Shown here: positions 52,112-61,105 of the stretch, piece after piece
How positions within the stretch are numbered: position 1 is the stretch's first letter
Layout of the letters: the number at the start of each line of letters is the position of its first letter
Source of the DNA: Rhodococcus sp. G-MC3
GTDB taxonomy: Bacteria > Actinomycetota > Actinomycetes > Mycobacteriales > Mycobacteriaceae
DNA length: 61,192 bases
NCBI RefSeq assembly: GCF_030063335.1
Contig: NZ_JASISW010000027.1
Location: forward strand, 1-61,192
Reading direction: 5' to 3'
Notes under the pieces: model-generated
Databases searched by the model: none
The model's input: the letters and a program-made list of their open reading frames with translations, nothing else
What the model was told of the DNA's origin: nothing
Translations under genes and position numbers: made by a program

Positions 52112-53614
52112 CCCAATACCGTTTACTTACGGAGACGGTAAGGACTGTGCAGCGAGGACACGAGGACGGTGGTCGATGCGTGGTGCGTCTCGATGGTGTG
52201 GGTGTTTGACGTGAAATACGGACATCTTCCGTTTGACGACGCGAGGGTTTGCTCGTTGGGTTCGGGTGGGCAGTAGTTCGCGGACGACTTCTGCGGTGAC
52301 GCGGCGATGTGCGTCGGTGTGGTTGTCAGGGGGAAAAACCCGGGTGGCTCGTCGTGCTGCGGCGAGCGGCCCTTAGGGTCCGGGTGAACGAAAGCCGGTC
52401 TGGATCCCGCCCAGAACCGCTTGCTATGGAATGCATTACAGATCTGATGGCGTAGTGCACGCAGAGATGTCCGTAGACTTCTCGGAGGACGCCGTCGCAG
52501 GTTTTCGATCGTAGGACCACCCTTGGCCCGCGCTGGTGGGTTTTCGCTCGTCGAACGCGGTCTCGATTTCCCATCGCTGGGCATACAGTTCGGCGACCTC
52601 GTCAGCGGGTTCGTCCTGCGGGTCGGTGATCGTGGTCAGCAGGCAGTAGGTGCGCTGCTCGACGTCGTTGATCGCAGTGTCGGTGCTCGTATCGGGATCG
52701 GTGGTGTCGAGGGTGTATTCGATGACGCGGACCGCGACACCGTCGCGGTCGTTGCGGCGCGCGGTCGTACCAGGATAGATGTGTGAGGCGAAAGATCCAT
52801 CGGCGTAGCGTGTCTCGACGGGCAGTATCGCGTTCGACTTCATTCGCCACACCAGATCGGCTCCGGTCCCGGCGCATCGATTCCATAGGGAGTAGCTGAA
52901 GAAGCCCCGGTCGGCCAGCACCAGCATCCCGGCTGTCATCGATGTGGTCACCGACTCGGTGAGGGTCTGCTCGCCCTGCTTGTACGTCCCCACTGCCACG
53001 TCGATGATCGCGTGGGAGCCGCACTCGGCCAGGCCCAGGACGCGAACCTGCGGGAATGCTCCACCACGTCCACCGCCACGCGAGGACGGTGGCCGACCGA
53101 AATACTCGACATTCACGGCGGTGTCGGGTATATCCAAGGTCAACCCGTCAATACTGGTCAGCTGCCATTGACGATAGAAATCGCCTGCGACATTGCGATC
53201 GGCCAACGGTTGAGCAACCCGGGCGTACAACACCTTCAGCGCCTCGGACCCCAATCGTTTGCGAGCCTGAAACAGTGCCGCTTTCGTCGGAACTGTCCAC
53301 TGGTGCGACCAGCCCGACGCCCACTCGAGACCTGCAACCAACTTGCGGATCACCTCCTCGTACGAATCGGAGGAGAATAATCCCAGTGCCAGAACGTAAT
53401 ACACCACAACTCGCGCCGGCAACAATCGTGACCGCTGCTCCACACGACCGCACTCAACCAACACCTCGTCGACTACTTCCGGTGGAAACACCCGCGTCAA
53501 CACACCCAAGGAAATGTGATCCGTCAACCGCTGAGAATCATCCGGTTTCACCCATCCCACACGTGGCATGAATTGAGAATAACATCCATGTCATTCTAAG
53601 TAAACGGTATTGGG
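52112..53614 (-). mobile_element. IS4-family insertion sequence, copy 1
   Basis: Perfect 18-bp terminal inverted repeats, CCCAATACCGTTTACTTA at 52112-52129 and its reverse complement at 53597-53614, enclose a 1.5-kb element with one transposase gene. TCTTA occurs next to both ends but offset by two bases on the left, so a target duplication is not certain. The insertion cut off the 5' part of an MFS transporter gene immediately to the right. Confidence 0.85.
52135..53569 (-). pseudogene. IS4-family transposase with two frame changes
   Basis: Starts ATG 53569. N-terminal IS4 region: LTRVFPPEVVDEVLVECGRV, YYVLALGLFSSDSYEEVIRK. Catalytic regions: LTSIDGLTLDIPDTAVN (first Asp), GMLVLADRGFFSYSLWNRCA (second Asp), LYAQRWEIETAFDE (Glu). 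After AFDERK the expected THQRGPRVVLRSKT lies in the -1 frame at a four-A run, and a second one-base change occurs at a T/C run near 52340. Both frame changes are present in the second IS4 copy too. Either it is inactive or the first is a translational slip. Confidence 0.8.
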
Positions 53615-54018
53615 TCTTATCTGGCCTCTACTCCGATCGCATCGGGCGGCGCAAGTTCATTATGACCTCATGTGCGCTGGCGATCGTCTGGGCCTTGGTG
53701 CTGTTCCCCATTCTCGATACCGGGTCGAAGCTCGCATTCGGACTGGGGGTTGTAGGAACGTTGCTGATCATGGGAATTGCGTACGGCCCAACGGGCGCAT
53801 TGCTTCCCGAGCTGCTCGCAACGCGCCACCGGTACACCGGCGCCGGGCTCGCATACAACCTCTCAGCCATTCTCGGTGGAGCGATACCGCCCTTGGCGGC
53901 GGCACCATTGACAGACGCGTTCGGATCCATCGCCATCGGTGTCATGCTGTCCGCATTGGCAGTGCTCAGCCTCGTTTGCACGATCAAACTGTCGGAATCA
54001 AAGGATCATGCTATGTGA
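53615..54018 (+). pseudogene. MFS transporter, C-terminal fragment
   Basis: The frame enters directly from the IS4 end: LSGLYSDRIGRRKFIMTSCA (the MFS G-x-x-x-D-R-x-G-R-R loop), then helices GVVGTLLIMGIAYGPTGALL, LATRHRYTGAGLAYNLSAIL and IAIGVMLSALAVLSLVCTIK. It is the last four helices of an MHS-type (shikimate/betaine family) transporter. The 5' two-thirds are missing. The stop is 2 bp before the IS6 element. Confidence 0.8.
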
Positions 54019-54020
54019 TG

Positions 54021-54858
54021 GGCACTGTCACGTTGTTGAAGTCGGCAAACTGGCAGAATCCATGGCGTGACCACCCCGATGCCGTCGTACAAGGGCCACC
54101 GCTACCCGGTCGAGATCATCAAACCACTGCGTGTGGTTGTACTTCCGGTTCCCGCTCAGCTTCCGCGAAGTCGAGGAGATGATGCTGCAACGCGGTGTCA
54201 TGGTCAGCTACGAGGCGATCCGGCGGTGGTGCGCCAAGTTCGGGCAGGCCTACGCCAACGAGCTGCGCCGCCGACGCCCACAATCCGGTGACAAATGGCA
54301 CCTCGACGAGGTGTTCATCCGAATCAATGGCCGCCAGCATTATCTGTGGCGCGCGGTCGACCAGCATAGCAACGTGCTCGATGTGCTGGTCCAGTCCCGA
54401 CGAAATGGCAACGCCGCCAAGCGATTCTTCCGTAAGCTGCTCAAGGGTTTGGGGTATGTGCCGCGGGTGATCGTCACCGACAAGCTCGGCAGCTACCAGG
54501 TCGCGCACCGCGAACTGCTGGCCTCGGTCGAGCATCGCCGATCGAAATACTTGAACAACCGGGCCGAGAACTCGCACCAACCCACCAGGCAGCGAGAACA
54601 TGCGATGAAACGGTTCACCTCGGTCGGGCACGCGCAACGCTTCCTGTCCGCCTTCTCGGGCATTTCGCCGCATTTCCGACCCGGCCGACACCGCCTCTCG
54701 GCATCCGAATGGTATACCGAGATCGCCGACCGTTTCACGATCTGGCAGGAACTCACGACGACCGACGCCGCCTGAAAGTAAACAGCCCGGCGGTGTCCTG
54801 TAACAGCCTGCCCCAAACAGGCTTCGCTGCTACGCTTTTCGACTAATGTGACAGTGCC
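54021..54858 (+). mobile_element. IS6-family insertion sequence
   Basis: Terminal repeats GGCACTGTCACGTTGTTGAA (54021) and, on the other strand from 54858, GGCACTGTCACATTAGTCG. 838 bp, single transposase. The flanking 8-bp sequences differ, so it arrived with, or has since undergone, recombination. The right end cuts into an IS30-family gene. Confidence 0.85.
54067..54775 (+). pseudogene. IS6-family transposase, one-base frameshift near the start
   Basis: N-terminal MPSYKGHRYPVEII (from 54079) is in one frame. CVWLYFRFPLSFREVEEMM and the rest are in the next, separated by a single extra A in an AAA run near 54118-54122. The DDE core is intact: KWHLDEVFIRINGRQ, VIVTDKLGSYQ, LNNRAENSHQPTRQRE. 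If the extra A is real the transposase lacks its first HTH unless frameshifting occurs; internal starts at 54131 are possible. Confidence 0.75.
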
Positions 54859-55140
54859 TCCAGCAGGCTGATCGGTGACATGCCCCCAGCGTGGCGGAAC
54901 CACCGAGGCCCGACCGGCCACGACACGCCGACCGCCAAGGATGCCTCCGCAGTTGTCATCCCCGTCGCGATCAATCGCCAGAACTGACGTTGCACCGCCC
55001 GCGAGGGCTCCGGCCGCCCGGGCGAACGCATCGCTGGCCGAAGCGCACGATCAGCACGCCACTGCCGACGAGCCCCCTCTGGAACATCGCTGGCCTTCTT
55101 GCTCCAGTCTGCCGTAGCCACGTCGCACACCTCCGAGATC
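54859..55140 (-). pseudogene. IS30-family transposase, N-terminal fragment
   Basis: Minus-strand peptide PAMRSPGRPEPSRAVQRQFW, LIATGMTTAEASLAVGVSWP, VGPRWFRHAGGMSP is the IS30 N-terminal HTH region. It stops at the IS6 element inserted at its 3' side. Confidence 0.75.
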
Positions 55141-55170
55141 AGGGTGTTGCGACGACCAGTTGAATCCGCC

Positions 55171-55455
55171 TTACACCCCGTGATCGGAATGTACGATCGT
55201 CCCAACCGAGCCGCGTTGCGCCACAGCATTGGTCAATGCGGACACCGCCAACGAGGCCTTCATTCGGGAGTCGATCGAGTAGCCGACGATCCTGCTGGAC
55301 CACACATCTTTGATGGCGCAGAGGTAGAGCTTGCCTTCGTCGGCGCGGTGTTCGGTGATGACGGTGAGCCACAGCGTGTCCGCGGCCTCTGCGGTGAACT
55401 GACGGTCGACGAGGTCGTCGTGGCCGGGCGGACCGGCCCTTCCGGTATCCACCGG
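55171..55455 (-). pseudogene. IS3-family OrfB fragment (left half of a split element)
   Basis: Minus-strand GPPGHDDLVDRQFTAEAADT, LWLTVITEHRADEGKLYLCA, IKDVWSSRIVGYSIDSRMKA, IVHSDHG covers the first two acidic catalytic regions of IS3 OrfB. It ends abruptly after HSDHG. The matching OrfA piece lies 4.4 kb away (59936-60190) on the same strand, on the far side of a catabolic gene block. Confidence 0.8.
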
Positions 55456-55493
55456 TGTGTTGTCGATCGGGGAATGAGGACGTAGTCGCCGGT

Positions 55494-55934
55494 TCAACCG
55501 GTCACCGCGCTGAACACCGTTTCCACGACCGCAGAGCCGGATTCGATATACACCATCTCGTCGCCGATCGAGTTTCGATACAGCGGTGATACCTTTTCGG
55601 CGACGACGTAGGAGATTCGCACGTCAGGGTTACCGAGAATCAACCGGCGTCCGGTCACGACATCTGTTCCGGCAACGACGTCGTTTGGGAACAGGTTGTG
55701 CAACAACAGATGTCGCGGAATCAACGGGTGATTCGGGGTCGTGCTCTGATCGGGAAGGTCCCACACGGATGCGTCGACGATGGCCGCGGGAATGTGTCGG
55801 TGATACAGAAGCGAGGAATCGGAGGAGAATCCTTCCTCACCCATCAGTTCCTCGAAGTACAGCGACCCATTTGGTGCGCGGTGCTGGGTGTGCCGTTTCG
55901 GTGGAACGGCACCGAGTTGCCGGTAATATGCCAC
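55494..55934 (-). pseudogene. hmgA: Homogentisate 1,2-dioxygenase, truncated at about one third
   Basis: 146 aa. The N-terminus MAYYRQLGAVPPKRHTQHRA, SLYFEELMGEEGFSSDSSLL, YHRHIPAAIVDASVWDLPDQ, HPLIPRHLLLHNLF is characteristic of actinobacterial homogentisate dioxygenases (normally about 390-400 aa), which open the ring of homogentisate in tyrosine and phenylacetate degradation. The C-terminal cupin domain with the iron ligands is lost at the IS3 fragment, so the enzyme cannot work. It is first in line after the MFS gene on the same strand. Confidence 0.85.
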
Positions 55935-55978
55935 GTGAAGTCCGCTTTCTCAGGAGGTGATGTGATGGTGTTATTCGC

Positions 55979-57334
55979 TCACCGAATGGTCGACAGATCG
56001 ACACCCTTGGTCTCACGACTGAGCACCAGTGCCGTCAAGGTCACCGCGATGGTGATCAAAAGATACGCGACGACGGATCCGACACCGTATCTGTCGTTGA
56101 GCCAGACTGCGATCAGCGGTGCGGGCGCTCCGGCGATGATCGACGATCCCTGGAACACGAGCGAGGCGCCCGCGTAACGATGACTTGTCGGAAAGAGCTC
56201 CGCGATGAACGCCGCTTCGGGTCCGCCGAGCATCCCGTGCAGGAGCGTTCCGACGCACACACCGAGATAGAGAAGCGGAAGACTTTCGAAGTGCATCAGC
56301 CAGAAAAAGATCGGCGCCCAGATCGCAAGTCCTACAGCAGGCACGATCATGGCAACTCTGCGGCCGACGCGATCGGACCACGCGCCTCCGCCCAGCATTC
56401 CGATGAACTGCAGAATCGAACCGAAGGTCACGGCAAGAATGATTTCTCCGCGGCCGAAGTCGAGGGTTTGCGTTCCATAGGCAATCACGAAGATGGTGTA
56501 GAGGTAGAACGCCACGTTCTCACCGAGACGGACACCGACGCCGGTCAGCACGGCACGCGGGTTCACCAGTGCTGCTGCGATACTGGAGCCATGCGCCACT
56601 GGGGTTTCCGGATTCACCGCCGTACGCTCGGCCTTCGCGCGCGCTGCAAGGAAGACCGGTGATTCCTCGACACCGCGCCTGATCCAGAATCCGATGATCA
56701 GCAGCGGAATTGCGAAGAGGAACGCCAGACGCCAACCCCAACTGTCGAATTGGGCATCCGGCAGGAAAAAGATGAGCAGGGACACGAGTACGGTGGCCAG
56801 GACCGTACCCGCGGGTGCACCGGCCTGCGGCCAGGACGCCCAGAACCCACGTCGCTTGGCTTCGCCGTGTTCGCTCACCAAGAGGACGGCAGCACCGAAT
56901 TCACCGCCGAGCGCGAAGCCCTGGATCAACCGAAGGACCAGCAGCGACACGGTGGCCCAGATCCCGATCTGCCCGTACGTGGGTAGAAGGCCGATCGCGG
57001 CGGTGGACGCACCTAGCAGAAGGAACGTCACGACCAGCATCGGTTTGCGTCCGAACCTGTCACCTAGATGCCCGAACAGCACACCGCCGAGCGGGCGGGC
57101 CACGAAGCCGAGCCCCTGAGTTGCCAATGCCAACAACAGCTTCACGGTTCCGTCGGAGCCGGGAAAGAACAACGGGCCCAACACGGTCGCCGCGAGGATT
57201 CCGTAGATCGCAAAGTCGTACCACTCGAGGACGGCGCCGGCCATGCCGCCGGCGAGCACCCGCCTGAAGCCACGATCACGCGACGTTCCCTTTGCGACCG
57301 GTGCCACCGTCGCTGGTCCTGATATCGATTCCAC
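55979..57334 (-). CDS. MHS-type MFS transporter (organic acid/aromatic substrate)
   Basis: 451 aa, 12 TM helices. Family motifs: GAVLEWYDFAIYGILAATVL, LGDRFGRKPMLVVTFLL (loop 2-3), RLIQGFALGGEFGAAVLLVS, AWSDRVGRRVAMIVP (loop 8-9), and AFIAELFPTSHRYAGAS. This is the metabolite:H+ symporter subgroup (shikimate, proline/betaine, aromatic acids). Adjacent hmgA and IclR genes point to uptake of an aromatic acid that leads to homogentisate (inference). Intact. An IclR-type palindrome lies upstream (57406-57424). Confidence 0.88.
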   Translation of the reverse strand: MESISGPATVAPVAKGTSRDRGFRRVLAGGMAGAVLEWYDFAIYGILAATVLGPLFFPGSDGTVKLLLALATQGLGFVARPLGGVLFGHLGDRFGRKPMLVVTFLLLGASTAAIGLLPTYGQIGIWATVSLLVLRLIQGFALGGEFGAAVLLVSEHGEAKRRGFWASWPQAGAPAGTVLATVLVSLLIFFLPDAQFDSWGWRLAFLFAIPLLIIGFWIRRGVEESPVFLAARAKAERTAVNPETPVAHGSSIAAALVNPRAVLTGVGVRLGENVAFYLYTIFVIAYGTQTLDFGRGEIILAVTFGSILQFIGMLGGGAWSDRVGRRVAMIVPAVGLAIWAPIFFWLMHFESLPLLYLGVCVGTLLHGMLGGPEAAFIAELFPTSHRYAGASLVFQGSSIIAGAPAPLIAVWLNDRYGVGSVVAYLLITIAVTLTALVLSRETKGVDLSTIR

Positions 57335-57405
57335 GATGTTTCCTTCGAAGCCCTTGGATCAGGACCCTCGGACCCTGATGTGTCAGTTTACTTTTAACGC
57401 ACACA

Positions 57406-57424
57406 TTGTTCGTTCTACGCACAA
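57406..57424. promoter_or_regulatory. Palindrome upstream of the MFS gene, IclR operator candidate
   Basis: TTGTTCG-TTCTA-CGCACAA: 7-bp arms with one mismatch and 5-bp spacer, 72 bp upstream of the transporter start. Position and size fit an IclR-family binding site. Confidence 0.5.
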
Positions 57425-57466
57425 CAAAGGTAACCCGAATCACTACGAAGAACAAGCAGTTCACAC

Positions 57467-57496
57467 AAAAAAACCGTCGACACCATGGGTCGACGG
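57467..57496 (-). terminator. Rho-independent terminator of the iclR gene
   Basis: 8-bp stem CCGTCGAC / GTCGACGG (57474-57481 and 57489-57496) with 7-nt loop. On the minus strand it is followed by seven Ts (57467-57473). It lies 17 bp after the regulator stop. Confidence 0.85.
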
Positions 57497-57513
57497 TAGG
57501 CGGCGGCGAGGCT

Positions 57514-58197
57514 TTACGCGGACAGCAGGTCGCCTATTTTGCGCGCCGCCGAGACCACCGCGGTGGCGGCCGCTCCGGTGTCGAGGCCATCGATCGCTAC
57601 CACACCGACGCTGAACTGCACGCTCGATGCGACGTGAGGGCCTGCCGCGAGTTGCACGCCCGCCGCCACTCCCACCGTCCCGCGTTCGATCTGACCACGA
57701 GTGACGATGTACCCGTCGACGCGCGCCTGCTTCACCGAATCCGGCTCGCCTCGCTCGGGCGGCCGCAGAGCGAGGATCGCGATCCCGGTCGCCCCCTGAG
57801 TAAGCGGATGTCGGTTGCCCACGCGGTACCCGACTCGAATGATGCTGGTGGGCGGATCGGCAACTGCCATCACTACGCACTCGCTTCCTTGCGCTGTGGA
57901 GAGGAAAGCACTCGAACGTGTTGTTTCGGCCAGAGTCTGCAGGATTGGTGCGGCGCCACCGTAGAGTTGAGGAGCAAAATGCGCGGCCAACACCGCCGTC
58001 GCGGCGCCGAGCCTGATTCGGCCGTCGTCCAAGCGTGCAACGAACGACCGCTCTTCGAGAGTCGTCACGATTCGGTAGCAAATCGCGCGGTGAACGTCGA
58101 GCTCTTTCGCAAGGTCCGCGACCGACATTCCATCCGCCGACATTGCGATCAGTTCGAGTGCGCGCAGCCCACGATCCAGAGTCTGCAAGGTACTCAT
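57514..58197 (-). CDS. IclR-family transcriptional regulator
   Basis: 227 aa from ATG 58197 (TTGGAG upstream); an in-frame ATG 11 codons earlier is less likely. N-terminal winged HTH: TLDRGLRALELIAMSADGMS, VADLAKELDVHRAICYRIVT. Effector domain: SECVVMAVADPPTSIIRVGY, GNRHPLTQGATGIAILALR, SVGVVAIDGLDTGAAATAVV. It probably controls the MFS/hmgA genes and itself; palindromes lie before the MFS gene and before its own start. Effector unknown, perhaps an aromatic acid. Confidence 0.88.
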   Translation of the reverse strand: MSTLQTLDRGLRALELIAMSADGMSVADLAKELDVHRAICYRIVTTLEERSFVARLDDGRIRLGAATAVLAAHFAPQLYGGAAPILQTLAETTRSSAFLSTAQGSECVVMAVADPPTSIIRVGYRVGNRHPLTQGATGIAILALRPPERGEPDSVKQARVDGYIVTRGQIERGTVGVAAGVQLAAGPHVASSVQFSVGVVAIDGLDTGAAATAVVSAARKIGDLLSA

Positions 58198-58216
58198 GGG
58201 CGACTCCAAACAGTTT

Positions 58217-58234
58217 GGGTGTATTTGCACACCC
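58217..58234. promoter_or_regulatory. Palindrome upstream of iclR, autoregulation candidate
   Basis: GGGTGT-ATTTGC-ACACCC, a perfect 6-bp inverted repeat 20 bp upstream of the assigned start. It differs in sequence from the 57406 palindrome, so the two need not bind the same protein. Confidence 0.45.
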
Positions 58235-58447
58235 TACTGACCGCGGACCGCGTCACACCCACCCGCGCGGCGTGAACTGCAATTCCAGCCTCCTCGAGCG
58301 CTTGAAAACGGGCCATATGTCTTGGGCTTCTGGTGGCTGTCCTCACGCGACCTCATTGGCAGTGCAGAGTTCCGTGTGCATCGACAGAAGACACGTGGCT
58401 GATGCTTACCGACGATCGTTTGGATGACTGCGGCGTGTCTGAAGTTG

Positions 58448-59935
58448 TCACGCTCTCCCGAGAATCTCGTCGAATACCGTTCCCATTGGCAAAGTCCCGT
58501 ATTGATGCCCACGATCCTGCCCGAGGCGCCCGGCGATGAACGCATCCGCTGACGCGGGGGGTGCATAGCGAACCATCAGCGACGCTTGTAACGCGAGTGC
58601 CATCGCTTCGGCCAGGGCGCGGGCGCCGAGCTGAGAATCCGCGGGGGGAGTCGCGGCAAGTTCTCTCACCTGCTGGCGAACCCGGTTCAGATGCTGATCA
58701 AGAACTGGATTATTGCCGCGGACAAGGTTTACCTCGTGGTCGAAGGCGACGACGGAATCAGGCTCACGGGTCATGGCTCGCAACACGTCCAACGCTATGA
58801 CGTTGCCCGATCCTTCCCAAATGGCCATCACCGGCTGCTCGCGATACCGACGCGCCAGCGGGAAGTCCTCGGTGTAACCGTTGCCGCCAAGGCATTCGAG
58901 TGCCTCGTAGGCGTGGTGCGGACCACGTTTGCAGATCCAGTATTTTGCCACCGCGGTGGCGAGTCGCCGGAACGCCTTCTCGTGGTCGTCGGCGTCGTTA
59001 TCTTGAGCGCGGGCGAGGCGAAGCGCGGTGATGGTGGCGGCCTCGGATTCGAGGGCCAGGTCTGCGAGAACCGACTTCATCGCCGGCTGGTCGGAGAGGA
59101 GTACTCCAAACGCGTTGCGGTGGCGGGCATGCCAGAGAGCTTCCGCGACCGACTGTCGCATCCCGGCGGCGCTGCCCAGGATGCAGTCGAGCCGGGTCTG
59201 CGAGACCATCTCGATGATGGTGCGGACACCGCGTCCGGGCTCACCGATCATCAAGGCAACCGCGCCGTCGAGCTCAATCTCGGACGACGCATTAGATTTG
59301 TTGCCGAGCTTGTTCTTCAACCGTTGGATGCGGAAGGCGTTTCGTTCCCCGTCGGGGAGGACACGAGGCAACAGGAAGCACGACAGACCGGACCCTACAG
59401 GACCCTCTGCTTGAGCCAAGACGAGGAACGCATCGGACATCGGCGCGGAACAGAACCATTTGTGGCCGGTGAGCAGATAATCGGCACCGGCACCGCCGCG
59501 ACCCGCGGGCTTCGCCACGGTGGTGTTGGACCGAACATCCGACTCGCCTTGCTTTTCGGTCATCGACATACCGAAGAGCGCGGACCCCTTTCCGGGTAGG
59601 TCCAACGTGCCGCTGTAACTGCGCGAGAGCGCTCGCGGCACCCAGTGAGCGGCCACGTCCGGCTGCATCTCGAGAGACGGAATCACGGCGTGAGTGATCG
59701 AGATCGGCAGGAGTGCCCGGGCTCGACCTGGGCGAAGAGCATGAACGTGGCAGCGCGGGCCACGTTGGCGCCGGGTTTGGGGTCAGCCCATGCGGCGGTG
59801 TGCGCTCCGTGCGCCACGGCAGCGGAAATGATGCGGTGGTAAGCGGGGTGAAATTCGACCTCGTCGATACGGTTGCCAACGCGCTCGAACGGCCGAAACT
59901 CGGGAACGACAGTGTTTGCGAGCGCGGCGTCGTGC
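58448..59935 (-). pseudogene. AidB-like acyl-CoA dehydrogenase, 5'-truncated and frameshifted
   Basis: From 59686 down, 412 codons give SLEMQPDVAAHWVPRALSRS, YSGTLDLPGKGSALFGMSMT, TGHKWFCSAPMSDAFLVLAQ, LECLGGNGYTEDFPLARRYR, YREQPVMAIWEGSGNVIALD. This is the AidB/ACAD11-like subfamily, which uses FAD. Upstream the same protein continues in another frame (GNRIDEVEFHPAYHRIISAA; ARAATFMLFAQVEPGHSC); a single missing C near 59715 explains the shift. The first approximately 70 residues are replaced by the IS3 OrfA fragment. So the gene is broken twice. Its ORF from 59698 could still give a shortened protein. Confidence 0.8.
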
Positions 59936-60190
59936 TAACGCGTCCTTCTCCAACTCCGCATCCGCAAGCAGACGTTTGAGCCGGCCGTTCTGCTCGCGCA
60001 GGTCCTTGAGTTCCTTCGCGGCGTCGGTGTCCATGCCGCCGTACTGGCGGCGCCAGTTGTACAACGTCGCCGCCGAGACTTCGAGTTCGGCGGCGATCTC
60101 CTCCTGCGTTTTGCCCGCCGCGGTGAGCTCGTTGGCTCTGCGCAGCTTGCGCACGATGTCCTCAGCGGAGTTCCGCTTCCGTCCAGCCAT
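59936..60190 (-). pseudogene. IS3-family OrfA, 3'-truncated (right half of a split element)
   Basis: Start ATG 60190: MAGRKRNSAEDIVRKLRRAN, ELEVSAATLYNWRRQYGGMD (HTH), KELKDLREQNGRLKRLLADA, ELEKDALA. This is a typical OrfA with HTH and leucine zipper. It then runs into the acyl-CoA dehydrogenase fragment. The OrfB piece at 55171-55455 is in the same orientation, as expected for one element interrupted by the 4.4-kb block. Confidence 0.8.
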
Positions 60191-60375
60191 AATTCTCATC
60201 TTCCTATCCGCCCAGGTTACGGGCAACAGGACTCTAAAACACGATGGCCTCGTTCACCGGAGGCACGCCATCGTCACCGGAGGGGCTGTCTCCGACCTGC
60301 GTGTATTGCCGCGCTTTGCGGACCGCTTCGACGAGAACGTCGATGGCTGGTGCGGCTTGTTGCTGCGCCCATTGC

Positions 60376-61064
60376 TGGTGTGGCGAATGAAGTCGAACGC
60401 CATACTGCCCGTCGAGACACGCTACGCCGATGGATCTTTCGCCTCACACATCTATCCTGGCACGACCGCACGCCGCAACGACCGCGACGGTGTCGCGGTC
60501 CGCGTCATCGAATACACCCTCGACACCACCGATCCCGATACGAGCACCGACACTGCGATCAACGACGTCGAGCAACGCACCTACTGCCTGCTGACCACGA
60601 TCACCGACCCGCAGGACGAACCCGCTGACGAGGTCGCCGAACTGTATGCCCAGCGATGGGAAATCGAGACCGCATTCGACGAGCGAAAACCCACCAGCGC
60701 GGGCCAAGGGTGGTCCTACGATCGAAAACCTCCGACGGCGTCCTCCGAGAAGTCTACGGACATCTCTGCGTGCACTACGCCATCAGATCTGTAATGCATT
60801 CCGGACGCGATCCAGACAGGATTTCGTTCACCCGGACCCTGCGGGACGCTCGCCGCAGCACGACGAGCCACCCGGGTTTTTCCCCCTGACACCCACACCG
60901 ACGCCCACCGCCGCGTCACAGCAGAAGTCGTCCGCGAACTACTGCCCATCCGAACCCACCGAGCAAACCCCCGCGTCGTCAAACGGAAGATGTCCGTATT
61001 TCACGTCAAACACCCACACCACCGAGGCGCACCACGCATCGACCGCCGACCCCGTGTCCTCGCT
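60376..61064 (+). pseudogene. IS4-family transposase, copy 2, internal fragment
   Basis: Begins in mid-gene at CTGGTGTGGCG (VWRMKSNAILPVETRYADGS) and runs through LYAQRWEIETAFDERK, then the same -1 and later frame changes as copy 1. It is opposite in orientation to copy 1. The left part is replaced by unrelated sequence (60241-60375, origin not recognised). The right end is cut at about 61064 where an IS256-type end begins. It is closely related to copy 1 but not identical. Confidence 0.8.
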
Positions 61065-61105
61065 GGGGAGTGTCCGATTAACGGTTGATCCGACCTTGGC
61101 GTCGG

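Noticed and set aside
52104..53620. TCTTA on both sides of the IS4 element as a target-site duplication
   Set aside because: The left copy is separated from the terminal repeat by two bases, so the match may be chance.
59916..60794. Long plus-strand frame joining sequence opposite IS3 OrfA to the IS4 fragment
   Set aside because: Chimera of an antisense stretch, an unassigned 135-bp piece and IS4 codons; not a biological gene.
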